A stretch of DNA of 64,000 nt from Dactylosporangium sp040605635 (GTDB lineage Bacteria > Actinomycetota > Actinomycetes > Mycobacteriales > Micromonosporaceae). The stretch is from contig NZ_JBEXDG010000042.1 of assembly GCF_040605635.1 (NCBI RefSeq), positions 32,058 to 96,057 of the forward strand, read 5' to 3'. Of the stretch, positions 9,043 through 17,484 are shown piece by piece. Both the position numbers and the translations under genes were made by a program. The notes beneath the pieces are model-generated. The model worked only from the letters and a program-made list of their open reading frames with translations. It had not been told where the DNA came from and did no database searches. Within the stretch, counting starts at the first letter, position 1. Each line of letters starts with the position of its first letter.

Positions 9043-12000
9043 TCAGGCGTAGACCTCCAGCTCGTAAAGCGAGTAGCCCCACTGCCCGGACTTCGTGACG
9101 CCCTGCATGCGGACGTATCTGGCCGGGCCGCTCACCGGGAGGCGTTCCGTGCCGCCGGGCGAGCTGGCCTGGGTGTACATGTCCCGCCAGGTCGTGCCGT
9201 CCGTGGACGCCTGCAGCTTGTAGGACTTCGCGTAGGAGGCCTCCCAGCGCAGGGCGACCTCGCGCAGGTTGTAGGTGGCGCCGAGGTCCACCTGCACCCA
9301 GTTGTCCGCGGCCTCGCTCGCCGCCCAGCGGCTGGACAGGTCGCCGTCGAAGGCCTTCGCGGCGTCCTGCTGCGCGCTGGACGACGACGACGCCGTGGCG
9401 GGCCTGCCGAGGGCGAGGTTGACGGCGGCGGCGCTGAGCGTCAGGTCGAGCACGACGGTCCTGCCCGCCTGCAGCGGCAGGACCCGGGCGATGCCGCCCA
9501 GCGGTGAGCTCTGCACCGTGCCGCCGGTGGCGGTGATCGACGCGATGCCGGAGCGCTGGATCAGGGTCAGGTTCTGGTCGATGTTCGAGGTCACCGTCAC
9601 CTGGACCTTGCGGGTGTCGGTGTCCCACGTCAGCTTGTCGATCCTGAACTGGCCCTTGCCCAGCATGCCGGAGATGGTGCCCTTCTTCAGGCCCTTCGGC
9701 AGGGCCGGCAGCACCTCCAGGGTGCCGGGCGACGTGGCGGCCAGCATCTCCATCATGATCGTGGGCACGGAGTTGACGACGTCCGTCGCGAACACGCTGT
9801 GGTTGTTGTAGTGCGACGTGGCCATGCTGGAGTAGTAGTAGTCGTCCTTGGCGAAGCGGAGCAGCTTCGCGTTGACCGAGTCGGCGTTGTTGAGGTCGGC
9901 GGCGATCAGCGCCCCGTGCAGCAGGCCGTGCCCGGCGTTCTCGTAGCTGCCGGCGTCCTTCTTCTGCAGGAACGTCTGCGCCGCGGTGTACTGCGCCCGG
10001 TTCGTCTCCGGGGTGATCTCGCGGTACGGCCAGACCGGCATCAGTCCGCTGGAGTGCCGGTGCTGGTAGTTGTTCTTGTTCGCCAGGTCCGGCCACGCCC
10101 ACTCGGCCAGCGCGCCGTCGGTGTTGACGATGTACGGCGGCAGGTTGTCCAGCTTCTCCTGCCAGACGGGGATCTTGTCGGCGTCGCGGCCGAGCGCCCG
10201 GCTGGTCTGGATGAGCGTCGACAGCGCGAACCGGGCGCCGGAGATGTCGTACACCGAGTTGACGCTCAGCGGCACGCCGCCGGGCGGGGTGTTCTCGGGC
10301 GAGATGGAGCCGGCGAGGACGTACCTGCCGTTGCCGTCCTTCTTGACGAGGAAGTCCTCGTAGAAGTCGCCCATGTCGCGGATCAGCGGGTAGTACTGGT
10401 CGGCGAGGAAGGTCCGGTCGCCGGTCACCTGGTAGTACTCCCAGAACGGGTACAGCAGCCAGGACTCGCCGCCGGTCACGTACTGGTACGGATAGTCGAA
10501 GTTGATGTTGGAGATGAGCCCCTCACCGTTGGGGGTGTTGCCGCCGGTGAGCATGCCGCGCGTGCCGAGCAGCTTGCGGGCGTTGGTGCGGAAGTCCGCC
10601 TGCCACTGCTTGTTGAGCCAGAAGTACCCGGCCATCGCCTCCGGCATGTTGCCGACGTTGCCGCCGGAGATCTGCAGGTTGAGGTTCGCGTCGAGGTGGT
10701 AGTAGCCGTCCCAGCCGACGTTGCTGTCGCCGGTCCAGTTGCCGAGCAGGTCCGGAGCGGCCGTCTCGTTGCTGGAGGCGAGCAGGTGGTAGCGGCCGGC
10801 GTAGAACATCCGCTCGTACAGCGCGGGGATCGGCGCCGACGCGGTCTTCTGCTCGGCCAGCAGCTGCTCGGTGGACTTGGCCCGGTCCTGCGCGCTGACG
10901 CCCAGGTCCAGCGACACCCGGTTGAAGATGCCGCTGTGCCTGCTCACGTGCCGGCTCAGCAGCGTCTGGTAGCTGTCGCCGAGCGCGGTCAACCGCGACT
11001 GCAGCAGCTGCCGGTTCCACTCCTGCTCGGCGGGGACGCCGCCGTTGTACGTCCCGTCGTACCGCTGGGTCAGCGACTGCAGCATCACGTAGGTCGCGTT
11101 GGTGACGGACACGTCGGTGCCGCTCATCGTCTTCGTGCCGTCGGTGACGATGCGGGTGACGCCCTCGTAGCCGGCGTTGTAGGTGCCGTTCGGGTACTTC
11201 GCCCGCAGGTTGAGGAAGCTGGTGTTCGAGGTGTTGACGTACGTGACGCCCTTGTTGAGCAGGTTCATGCCGGGATCGATGGACAGGCCGAGCTTGACGC
11301 TGAGGCGCTGCCCCGACGGTGCGGGCAGATACTGGATGGTGGCGCCGTCGGTCCTGGACACGAACGCGTCGCGCTGCCAGCGGCCCTGGCCGTCGTTCCA
11401 GTTCACCGACACCACCCCGGAGGAGTAGTCGGTCGAGCGGACGTAGTTGCTGATCGCGGTGCTGCCGGTGACCTGCGTCGTCATCTTGAAGCCGGGGTGC
11501 TTGCTGCCCTCGCCGCCGCCCTGGTACCCCTGGACGTTGGCGGCCAGGGTGTTGGCGTCCCGGTACTGCCCGGCGATGAGCAGGTCACGGATGCGGGCGA
11601 GGTCGGTGCCGCTCACGGTGTTGAAGGTCCGGTGCGGCCGGGCCTCCGACCGCGCCATGAAGAAGTCCTTGTCGGTGAAGACGGTGGTCTCGTTGCGCGG
11701 GTTGCCGAAGACGATGATGCCCTGCTTGCCGTTGCCGGCGAGCAGGCCGTTGGCCCAGTCGCCGTAGGTCTGCGGGTAGGTCGTCGAGGGCGCGACCATC
11801 GCCGCGCCGCCACCGCCGCCGGTGGAGCCGGTGCCGTACACCTCGAACTCCCACAGCGAGTAGCCCCACTGGGTGTTCGGGGTGACCCCCTGCATCCGCA
11901 CGTGCCGGGTGGTCCGGCCGATGGTCACGGTGTCGGACCCGCCGTCGCCGGTCGTGGTGGACAGGACGTCCGTCCACTGTGTCCCGTTGTCCGACACCTG

Positions 12001-12327
12001 GACCTTGTAAGCCTTGGCGTACGCGGCCTCCCAGGACAGGACCACAGTGGACACGGCGTAGGCGGCGCCGAGGTCCACGGAGATCCAGGCGTTGTTGTCG
12101 TTGCTGTGGTCACTGGACCAGCGGGTGGCGCCGTTGCCGTCGATCGCGTTGGCGGCCACGAGTGCGCCGTCCTGATAGGACGCGGTGGCCCGGGCGCCGG
12201 CGTTGCGGGCGAGGTTGACCGGGGTGTCGGCGAGGGCGTCTGGCAGCCGCACCGCGGCCGTGCCGAGGATCAGCACGGCCAGCGCGATGCCCAGCACCCG
12301 CCGGGCGCGCTTTGCGCTTCGTCTCAT
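9043..12327 (-). CDS. Secreted GH95-type alpha-L-fucosidase flanked by two F5/8C (CBM32-like) domains
   Basis: Predicted extracellular exo-glycosidase, 1094 aa from ATG 12327, which has AAGGA eight bases upstream; a GTG at 12345 would instead overlap the upstream stop. A signal peptide is followed by an F5/8C lectin-like domain (about residues 35-165). Then comes an inverting (alpha/alpha)6-barrel glycosidase region that begins like GH95 (LLAGNGKQGIIVFGN). It contains the Asn pair in HLDANLNLQ, the ISPEN segment and HRHSSGLMPVWPY. A second F5/8C domain ends the protein. Fucosidase activity fits the nearby L-fuconate dehydratase operon. It lies 14 bp after the beta-helix gene in one operon. 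Alpha-L-galactosidase or another GH95 activity cannot be excluded. Confidence 0.75.
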   Translation of the reverse strand: MRRSAKRARRVLGIALAVLILGTAAVRLPDALADTPVNLARNAGARATASYQDGALVAANAIDGNGATRWSSDHSNDNNAWISVDLGAAYAVSTVVLSWEAAYAKAYKVQVSDNGTQWTDVLSTTTGDGGSDTVTIGRTTRHVRMQGVTPNTQWGYSLWEFEVYGTGSTGGGGGAAMVAPSTTYPQTYGDWANGLLAGNGKQGIIVFGNPRNETTVFTDKDFFMARSEARPHRTFNTVSGTDLARIRDLLIAGQYRDANTLAANVQGYQGGGEGSKHPGFKMTTQVTGSTAISNYVRSTDYSSGVVSVNWNDGQGRWQRDAFVSRTDGATIQYLPAPSGQRLSVKLGLSIDPGMNLLNKGVTYVNTSNTSFLNLRAKYPNGTYNAGYEGVTRIVTDGTKTMSGTDVSVTNATYVMLQSLTQRYDGTYNGGVPAEQEWNRQLLQSRLTALGDSYQTLLSRHVSRHSGIFNRVSLDLGVSAQDRAKSTEQLLAEQKTASAPIPALYERMFYAGRYHLLASSNETAAPDLLGNWTGDSNVGWDGYYHLDANLNLQISGGNVGNMPEAMAGYFWLNKQWQADFRTNARKLLGTRGMLTGGNTPNGEGLISNINFDYPYQYVTGGESWLLYPFWEYYQVTGDRTFLADQYYPLIRDMGDFYEDFLVKKDGNGRYVLAGSISPENTPPGGVPLSVNSVYDISGARFALSTLIQTSRALGRDADKIPVWQEKLDNLPPYIVNTDGALAEWAWPDLANKNNYQHRHSSGLMPVWPYREITPETNRAQYTAAQTFLQKKDAGSYENAGHGLLHGALIAADLNNADSVNAKLLRFAKDDYYYSSMATSHYNNHSVFATDVVNSVPTIMMEMLAATSPGTLEVLPALPKGLKKGTISGMLGKGQFRIDKLTWDTDTRKVQVTVTSNIDQNLTLIQRSGIASITATGGTVQSSPLGGIARVLPLQAGRTVVLDLTLSAAAVNLALGRPATASSSSSAQQDAAKAFDGDLSSRWAASEAADNWVQVDLGATYNLREVALRWEASYAKSYKLQASTDGTTWRDMYTQASSPGGTERLPVSGPARYVRMQGVTKSGQWGYSLYELEVYA
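11834..12222. repeat. Copy A of a 389-bp duplicated F5/8C-domain segment
   Basis: This stretch encodes the N-terminal F5/8C domain of the GH95 gene. It is nearly identical base by base, including synonymous positions, to 12625-13013 in the neighbouring gene, and both copies are the same length. This indicates recent duplication or gene conversion. Confidence 0.85.
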
Positions 12328-12341
12328 GGAGGTTCCGTCCT

Positions 12342-14840
12342 TCACCGGGTGGTGATGCGCAGCGAGGAGATGGCGTCGTTGTTGCCCGTGGACCGCAGGT
12401 CGGCGGTGTCCGCGGTGATGGTCCAGGCGGTGCCCTTGAAGTCCGCGTCGAGATACGCGGTGACCAGGTAGCCGGCGGGCACCCGGATCGAGGAGACGCT
12501 GTCGTTGGCGATCCCGGCGGCCTGCAGCTGCGGCAGGTCATAGCTGCCGACGCCGAGCGACGCCGACGCGCCGCCGTAGTTCGGGTCCGTGTAGAGCGTC
12601 GGGCCGGTGGCGCCCGGCGGTGTGCCGTACACCTCGAACTCCCACAGCGAGTAGCCCCACTGGGTGTTCGGGGTCACCCCCTGCATCCGCACGTAGCGGG
12701 CGGCCCGGCCGACGTTCACGGTGTCGTTGCCGCCGTCGCCGGTGGTCGTGGAGTACACGTCCGTCCACTGTGTCCCGTTGTCCGACACCTGGACCCTGTA
12801 CCCCTTGGCGTACGCGGCCTCCCAGGACAGGACCACAGTGGACACGGCGTAGGCGGCGCCGAGGTCCACGCAGATCCAGGCGTTGTTGTCGTTGCTGTGG
12901 TCACTGGACCAGCGGGACGCGCCGTTGCCGTCGATCGCGTTGGCGGCCACGAGCGCGCCGTCCTGATAGGACGCGGTGGCCCGGGCACCGGCGTTGCGCG
13001 ACAGGTTCACCGGCACGCCGGCCGGCGGCGCGGGCGGCGCCGGCACGCTCTGCCCGGCCGGCGGCCACAGCGTGAACGTGTTGGTCCCGGATCGTGCGGA
13101 GGCGAACGGGCCGGGGAGGGTGTTGGTCGTGCTGACCTGCGCGCCGAAGAAGTCGGTGGTCACGTCGGCGGCGATGCTCTCATTGGCGCGCGGGATGACG
13201 CCGACCCGGGACCGGGTCGCCGGGGTCGCGCCGGCGATGCCCGTGGTGTTGAGGTCGAAGCTCAGCGACATCGCCGTGTTCGTCGCCGTGTAGCGCACGT
13301 TGGACAGCGCGCCGGTGGCGTTGCCCTCCTTGACGTGCGTCTTGCCGGTCGCGTTGTCCGGCAGCGTCGAGCCCTGGACGAGGTTGTTGTACCAGAAGTC
13401 CTTCTGCGGCGAGGTGAGCGCGGTCGACTCGTTCATCGTGCCCGGCTGGAAGTAGTAGGCGTCCCGGCCGCCGCCGTCGATGGCGAACCGGCCGTTGTCG
13501 ACGAACAGGTTGTTGGCGAAGACGATGCCGGTGGCGTCGAGGGTGCGGATGTCGCTGTTGCCGATGAAGACGTTGTTGTCCACCAGGATCGGGCCGTGGA
13601 CCGCCTCGGCGTAGTAGCCCCACGGGCTGTTCATGACGATGTTGCCGGTGACGCGGACGTTCTGGTTGCCCCAGTCGGTCCAGATGCCGGCCGAGTTGCC
13701 GCCGCGGGAGTTCTTGACGTAGTTGCCCTTGATGAGGCCCTCGTTCATGTAGTGCACCTTGATCGGGGCCGTCTCCGCGCCGCTGAACTCGTTGCGGTAG
13801 TTGGTGTCCTCGATCATGTTGTACAGAATGTCGGAGTTCCACGAGAAGACGCCGGCGATGCCGGACTGACCCGACCTGCCGATGTAGTTGTTGCGCACGA
13901 TGTGCGAGCCGTACCTGGCGGTGTCGCGGAAGCTCGTCCGGGTGGTGCCGGGGCGGTTGCCGGCCCACTCGTCGTTGCCGAGGCCGATGTCGATGCCGAT
14001 GGTGCGGGCGTTGACGACGACGTTGTTCTGGATGATCCAGCGCAGGCCGCCGTTGACGCTGATCGCGCCGGCCTGCCGCCGGGCCGGGCTGTCCGGGAAG
14101 TCCGAGTAGGTGTTCGCGGCGTGCTTCACGACGAGGCCGTCGACGGTGATGTAGCCCAGGCCCCACGCGTCCGGGGCGAAGATCTGCCGCCGTACGTTGA
14201 TCTCCGCCAGTCTGGCGTTGGGGTCGGCGCCGTTGAAGTTCGCCCACACCGTCGTGCTGCTGCCGGCGACCTGGGAATACCAGGTGTTCGCCGCGGCCTG
14301 CACGTCGCCGAGCGCGGGCTTCTCGGAGTAGGCCTGCTCGTCGAGGTAGACGTCGCCGGCGTTGTAGCCGGGGAAGGTGCCTCCCCCGCCGCCCTGCGGG
14401 TGGCCGGTCGCGTACGGGTTGTAGGCGCCGAAGTAGGTGTTGGGCAGCGTGACGCTCCAGACGTTGCCACCGGCTCGCACCCAGGTGTCGATCTCCTCGG
14501 ATCCCTTGACCACGACGTCGCCGTCGCCGGCCTTTGTGTACGTGATGCGGGCCGCCTCACCGGTGCCGCCCCGCGCGGGCTTGACCGTCTCGCGGTACAG
14601 CCCGGCGTGCACGAGCACGGTGTCCCCCGGCTGCGCCTCCTGCGCGGCGCGGTTGATGGTCAGGTAGGGCGCGGCGGCGGTGCCGGCGTTGGCGTCGTTG
14701 CCGTTCTTGGCGACGTGGATGCTGCGCGGCGCCGCGGCGTGCGCCACGGCCGAGGGCGCCACGAGCGCGGCGGTCACGAGCGCCAGGCCCGCCATCCCGC
14801 CCGCGAGTCGTGTCGTCGGACGGGTCCTGCTGTGTCTCAT
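12342..14840 (-). CDS. Secreted parallel beta-helix protein with F5/8C and beta/gamma-crystallin-like domains
   Basis: Predicted extracellular polysaccharide-active or -binding protein, 832 aa from ATG 14840 (AAAGGA upstream). A signal peptide ends near AHAAAP. The next section starts DUF1565-like (SIHVAKNGNDANAGTAAAPY) and continues as a long right-handed parallel beta-helix with repeated NN-V/I rungs, as in pectate lyase or chondroitinase B-type folds. An F5/8C domain follows, then two crystallin-like Greek-key motifs (LYTDPNYGG and AYLDADFKG). It is the first gene of the operon with the GH95 protein. A perfect 17-bp palindrome lies about 220 bp upstream. Lyase versus hydrolase activity cannot be settled without the catalytic residues. 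Confidence 0.75.
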   Translation of the reverse strand: MRHSRTRPTTRLAGGMAGLALVTAALVAPSAVAHAAAPRSIHVAKNGNDANAGTAAAPYLTINRAAQEAQPGDTVLVHAGLYRETVKPARGGTGEAARITYTKAGDGDVVVKGSEEIDTWVRAGGNVWSVTLPNTYFGAYNPYATGHPQGGGGGTFPGYNAGDVYLDEQAYSEKPALGDVQAAANTWYSQVAGSSTTVWANFNGADPNARLAEINVRRQIFAPDAWGLGYITVDGLVVKHAANTYSDFPDSPARRQAGAISVNGGLRWIIQNNVVVNARTIGIDIGLGNDEWAGNRPGTTRTSFRDTARYGSHIVRNNYIGRSGQSGIAGVFSWNSDILYNMIEDTNYRNEFSGAETAPIKVHYMNEGLIKGNYVKNSRGGNSAGIWTDWGNQNVRVTGNIVMNSPWGYYAEAVHGPILVDNNVFIGNSDIRTLDATGIVFANNLFVDNGRFAIDGGGRDAYYFQPGTMNESTALTSPQKDFWYNNLVQGSTLPDNATGKTHVKEGNATGALSNVRYTATNTAMSLSFDLNTTGIAGATPATRSRVGVIPRANESIAADVTTDFFGAQVSTTNTLPGPFASARSGTNTFTLWPPAGQSVPAPPAPPAGVPVNLSRNAGARATASYQDGALVAANAIDGNGASRWSSDHSNDNNAWICVDLGAAYAVSTVVLSWEAAYAKGYRVQVSDNGTQWTDVYSTTTGDGGNDTVNVGRAARYVRMQGVTPNTQWGYSLWEFEVYGTPPGATGPTLYTDPNYGGASASLGVGSYDLPQLQAAGIANDSVSSIRVPAGYLVTAYLDADFKGTAWTITADTADLRSTGNNDAISSLRITTR
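12625..13013. repeat. Copy B of the 389-bp duplicated F5/8C-domain segment
   Basis: Partner of 11834-12222, in the same orientation 791 bp away. It encodes the F5/8C domain of the beta-helix protein. Differences are scattered single bases, clustered in the segments for the GRTTRHV/GRAARYV and YSTTTGD strands. Confidence 0.85.
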
Positions 14841-15063
14841 GTGGGGGTCCTTTGCGAGGGCGGAGTCGCGGGTGTGATCGCCGGCCCAGAGGGCAGCGAC
14901 GATCACAGGTGGCACGGCCGTCCGGGGTGCGGGACGCCGGCCATCGCCGCCTGGCGAGGTCTCAGGCGGTTGGCGGGTGCGAAGGCGAGCCGACCGTGGC
15001 GGTGCGGTCGGACCATGACGTTCAGGGATCTCCAGGCCGCCGATGACCTCGGAGATCAAAAAG

Positions 15064-15080
15064 TTAGATTATTAATCTAA
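15064..15080. promoter_or_regulatory. Perfect palindromic operator candidate upstream of the beta-helix/GH95 operon
   Basis: TTAGATTATTAATCTAA is a perfect palindrome with 8-bp arms and one central base, strikingly AT-rich in this DNA. It lies between the ROK repressor gene and the start of the beta-helix gene. ROK regulators are known to bind AT-rich palindromes of this kind, and a close relative is found at 17332 before the second importer. Confidence 0.7.
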
Positions 15081-15114
15081 GCTGGACGACCGACACAGTC
15101 AACCATGCCGCCGG

Positions 15115-16350
15115 CTAGCGCATGGTCGAGACTAGCGGGCCGTGCCCCGGCGCGACAGAACCCTGCAGCACCAGGGCCGCCCCGCCGATCGCCGCCGAGT
15201 CCCGCGGGTTGCTCGACAGGTCGACCCGCACGTCGTGCACGTCCCGCGCGAACGCCCGCTCCGCGAGCCGGCGGCGGATCTCGGTGACGTAGATCGACCC
15301 GGCGACGGCGAACCCTGGCCCGGCGAGCACGAGCGTGTCGATGTCCCACAGGTTGGCCAGCAGCAGCGCGCCTTCGGCGAGCAGCTCCGCGGACTCGGCG
15401 AGCAGCGCGGACGCCTGCACGTCGCCGTAGATCGCGGCCCGGGCGAGCACGTCGAACGCCCGCGCGTCGGGGTCGCCGGCACCGATCCGCAGCCGGTCGG
15501 CCAGCCCGGGGACCGCCCTGGCCCGGGCGACGAGCGCGCGCGGCGCGGCCCGCTGCTCCAGGCAGCCCCGGTTGCCGCAGTGGCACCGCTCGCCGTCGCG
15601 GGCAACCGCGAGGTGGCCGAGCTTGCCCGCGTTGGAGCTCGCGCCCCGGTGCAGGGCGCCGTCGAGCACGACGCCCGAGCCGATGCCCGAGTTCATGTAC
15701 AGGCAGCCGAAGGTGCGCTCCCGCGACACCTGCCGCCCCCAGAACTCCCCGACGGTCGCGGCCGCGGCGTCGCTGTCGACGAGCACCGGCACCCCGAGCC
15801 GGCCGGTCAGGGCGTGGGCGAGGTCCAGACCGGCCGGACCCGGAGGGCCCAGGAGTCCCGGCAGTGCGAGGAACCGGCCGCGGCGCACGTCGACCGGCCC
15901 CGGCCCGACGACGGCCATGCCGGCCACGCTCTGCGGCGGCAGACCCAGCCCCTGGGTGATCTCGTGGTACAGCGTGGCGAGCCGCGCCATCAGGCTTTCC
16001 GGTCGGCCGTCCTCGGGGGTGGCGACGAGCTGGCGACCGACGGTCCCGCCGCGGGTGTCCGTGACCACGCACGTCAGCGCGTCCGCGGCGACGTGGATCC
16101 CCACGCCGTACGCCGCCCGGGAGTTGATGACCAGCATGGAGCGGGGCTTGCCGCGGGTCGCGACCAGGTCGCCGGTCTCCCGCACGACCCCGTCGTCGAT
16201 GAGCCGGCGCACGATGTTGGAGATCGTCGGCTGGGTCAGGCCCGTCGCGTTGACCAGCTCCACCCGGCTGATCGGCCCGGAGGACCGGATGAGGTCCACG
16301 ATGAGCGCACGACTACCGGGTCCCGCGGCCGCAGACTCCCGTCGCGCCAC
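15115..16350 (-). CDS. ROK-family transcriptional repressor (NagC/XylR type)
   Basis: Sugar-responsive DNA-binding protein, 411 aa. The N-terminal winged HTH contains GPISRVELVNATGLTQPTIS. The sugar-kinase-like domain has the ROK zinc motif CHCGNRGCLE around residues 255-264 and GIGSGVVLDG just before it. GTG 16350 has GAGAGG nine bases upstream; an in-frame TTG at 16356 is the alternative start. It is divergent from a LacI-type sensor gene (80-bp gap) and lies between two gene sets that each carry a TAGATT-type palindrome upstream. It is therefore the best candidate for controlling the secreted beta-helix/GH95 enzymes and the beta-mannosidase importer operon. Confidence 0.88.
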   Translation of the reverse strand: MARRESAAAGPGSRALIVDLIRSSGPISRVELVNATGLTQPTISNIVRRLIDDGVVRETGDLVATRGKPRSMLVINSRAAYGVGIHVAADALTCVVTDTRGGTVGRQLVATPEDGRPESLMARLATLYHEITQGLGLPPQSVAGMAVVGPGPVDVRRGRFLALPGLLGPPGPAGLDLAHALTGRLGVPVLVDSDAAAATVGEFWGRQVSRERTFGCLYMNSGIGSGVVLDGALHRGASSNAGKLGHLAVARDGERCHCGNRGCLEQRAAPRALVARARAVPGLADRLRIGAGDPDARAFDVLARAAIYGDVQASALLAESAELLAEGALLLANLWDIDTLVLAGPGFAVAGSIYVTEIRRRLAERAFARDVHDVRVDLSSNPRDSAAIGGAALVLQGSVAPGHGPLVSTMR

Positions 16351-16430
16351 GCTCAACCGCCTCTCGTCTCGCCGTACGCTGTCGCACGACTACGTTACGG
16401 GGACGAAGGTTAATCCACGAGGAGGCGCTC

Positions 16431-17285
16431 ATGGCCGCGGTACCCACCGCCTCGGTGTCGAAGGGCACGCCGGTCGGCCTCGCCCTGGTGCGCGACGCGG
16501 AGGTCCTCGGCGCCGAGCCGTTCTTCCACGAGTTCATCGCGGGCATCGAGCGGGTCCTCGTCCCGCTCGGCGTGCCGGTGCTGCTCCAGGTGGTGGCCAC
16601 GGTGCCGCAGGCGGTCGAGCGGATGCGGGCGTGGGCGCGGTTCGGCCTGGTGCAGGGCGTCATCCTGATCGACCTGCTGCCCGGCGACGAGCGCGTGGCG
16701 CTGGTCAAGCACCTCGGCCTGCCGTGCGTCGTCATCGGCGACCCGGTCACGGCCGGCGGCCTGCCGGCGGTGTGGACGCAGGACGAGGTCGCCATGCGCG
16801 ACGTCATCGCCGAGCTGGCCGCGGCCGGTCACACGCACCTCGGGCATGTCGGCGGCCCGGCGCAGATGGCGCACACCATCATCCGGCGCCGCACCTTCGA
16901 GACCGTCGCCGCGGAGCACGGCATCCGCACGACGTCCTTCGACGGCGACTACTCCGAGGCGGCGGGGGTGCGCGCCGTCACCGCTCTCGCGGCCCTCGAC
17001 CAGCGGCCCACCGCGCTGGTCTTCGACAACGACGTCATGGCGCTCGGCGCCCTGCACGAGGCGGCCCGCCTCGGCCTGGCCGTGCCGGCGGAGTTGTCGC
17101 TCGTCGCCTGGGACGACTCGGCGCTGTGCCAGCTGGCCGCGCCCCCGCTCAGCGCCGTCAGCCACGACGTGCAGGAGCTGGGCGAGCTGGTCGGGCACAC
17201 CCTGGCCGGGGCCCTGTCCGGGGACGAGCCGCACACCGTGAAGGCGGCACCGGCCAGGCTGACGGTCCGCCGCTCCAGCCGGTAG
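16431..17285 (+). CDS. LacI-type sugar-sensing domain protein lacking the DNA-binding HTH
   Basis: A 284-aa protein made of the periplasmic-binding-like effector domain of LacI/GalR regulators only. Typical segments are GVILIDLLPGDE, LGLPCVVIGDP, AGHTHLGHVGG, ALVFDNDVMALGALHEA and SLVAWDDS. The start is certain: GAGGAGG lies six bases before ATG 16431. The 80 bp upstream cannot encode an HTH in any frame. There is no signal peptide, so it is cytoplasmic. It is divergent from the ROK repressor and upstream of the importer/beta-mannosidase operon. It could be a co-sensor, an antagonist that heterodimerises with a LacI protein, or a regulator that lost its HTH. Confidence 0.75.
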   Translation: MAAVPTASVSKGTPVGLALVRDAEVLGAEPFFHEFIAGIERVLVPLGVPVLLQVVATVPQAVERMRAWARFGLVQGVILIDLLPGDERVALVKHLGLPCVVIGDPVTAGGLPAVWTQDEVAMRDVIAELAAAGHTHLGHVGGPAQMAHTIIRRRTFETVAAEHGIRTTSFDGDYSEAAGVRAVTALAALDQRPTALVFDNDVMALGALHEAARLGLAVPAELSLVAWDDSALCQLAAPPLSAVSHDVQELGELVGHTLAGALSGDEPHTVKAAPARLTVRRSSR

Positions 17286-17331
17286 TCGTTCACCCGCATC
17301 TCCGTGGTCGGACTCGGTCGAGCCAGATCAT

Positions 17332-17344
17332 AGATTAAAAATCT
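17332..17344. promoter_or_regulatory. Operator candidate upstream of the importer/beta-mannosidase operon
   Basis: AGATT-AAA-AATCT is a perfect 5-bp-arm palindrome. With its 5' T it reads TAGATTAAAAATCT, close to the core of the 15064 palindrome (TAGATTATTAATCT). It lies about 140 bp before the binding-protein start. The two sites bracket the ROK gene. Confidence 0.6.
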
Positions 17345-17484
17345 TTGTTATTGACTTCGCCGGTCCGGTCGGCGACGCTGTGTCGAGCACCGTCCGGGAC
17401 ACCCCCTCCCCACCTGTCACACAGCGCCGGTCGTCGCGTCGACGCGCTGTCCCCCTTGCCTGCCCGAGTCGTAAAGGAATCCCT

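Noticed and set aside
9799..12471. 890-codon plus-strand open frame over the GH95 gene
   Set aside because: Val/Asp/Arg/Gly-rich low-complexity translation with no recognisable fold; the minus strand encodes a complete signal peptide, F5/8C and GH95 layout.
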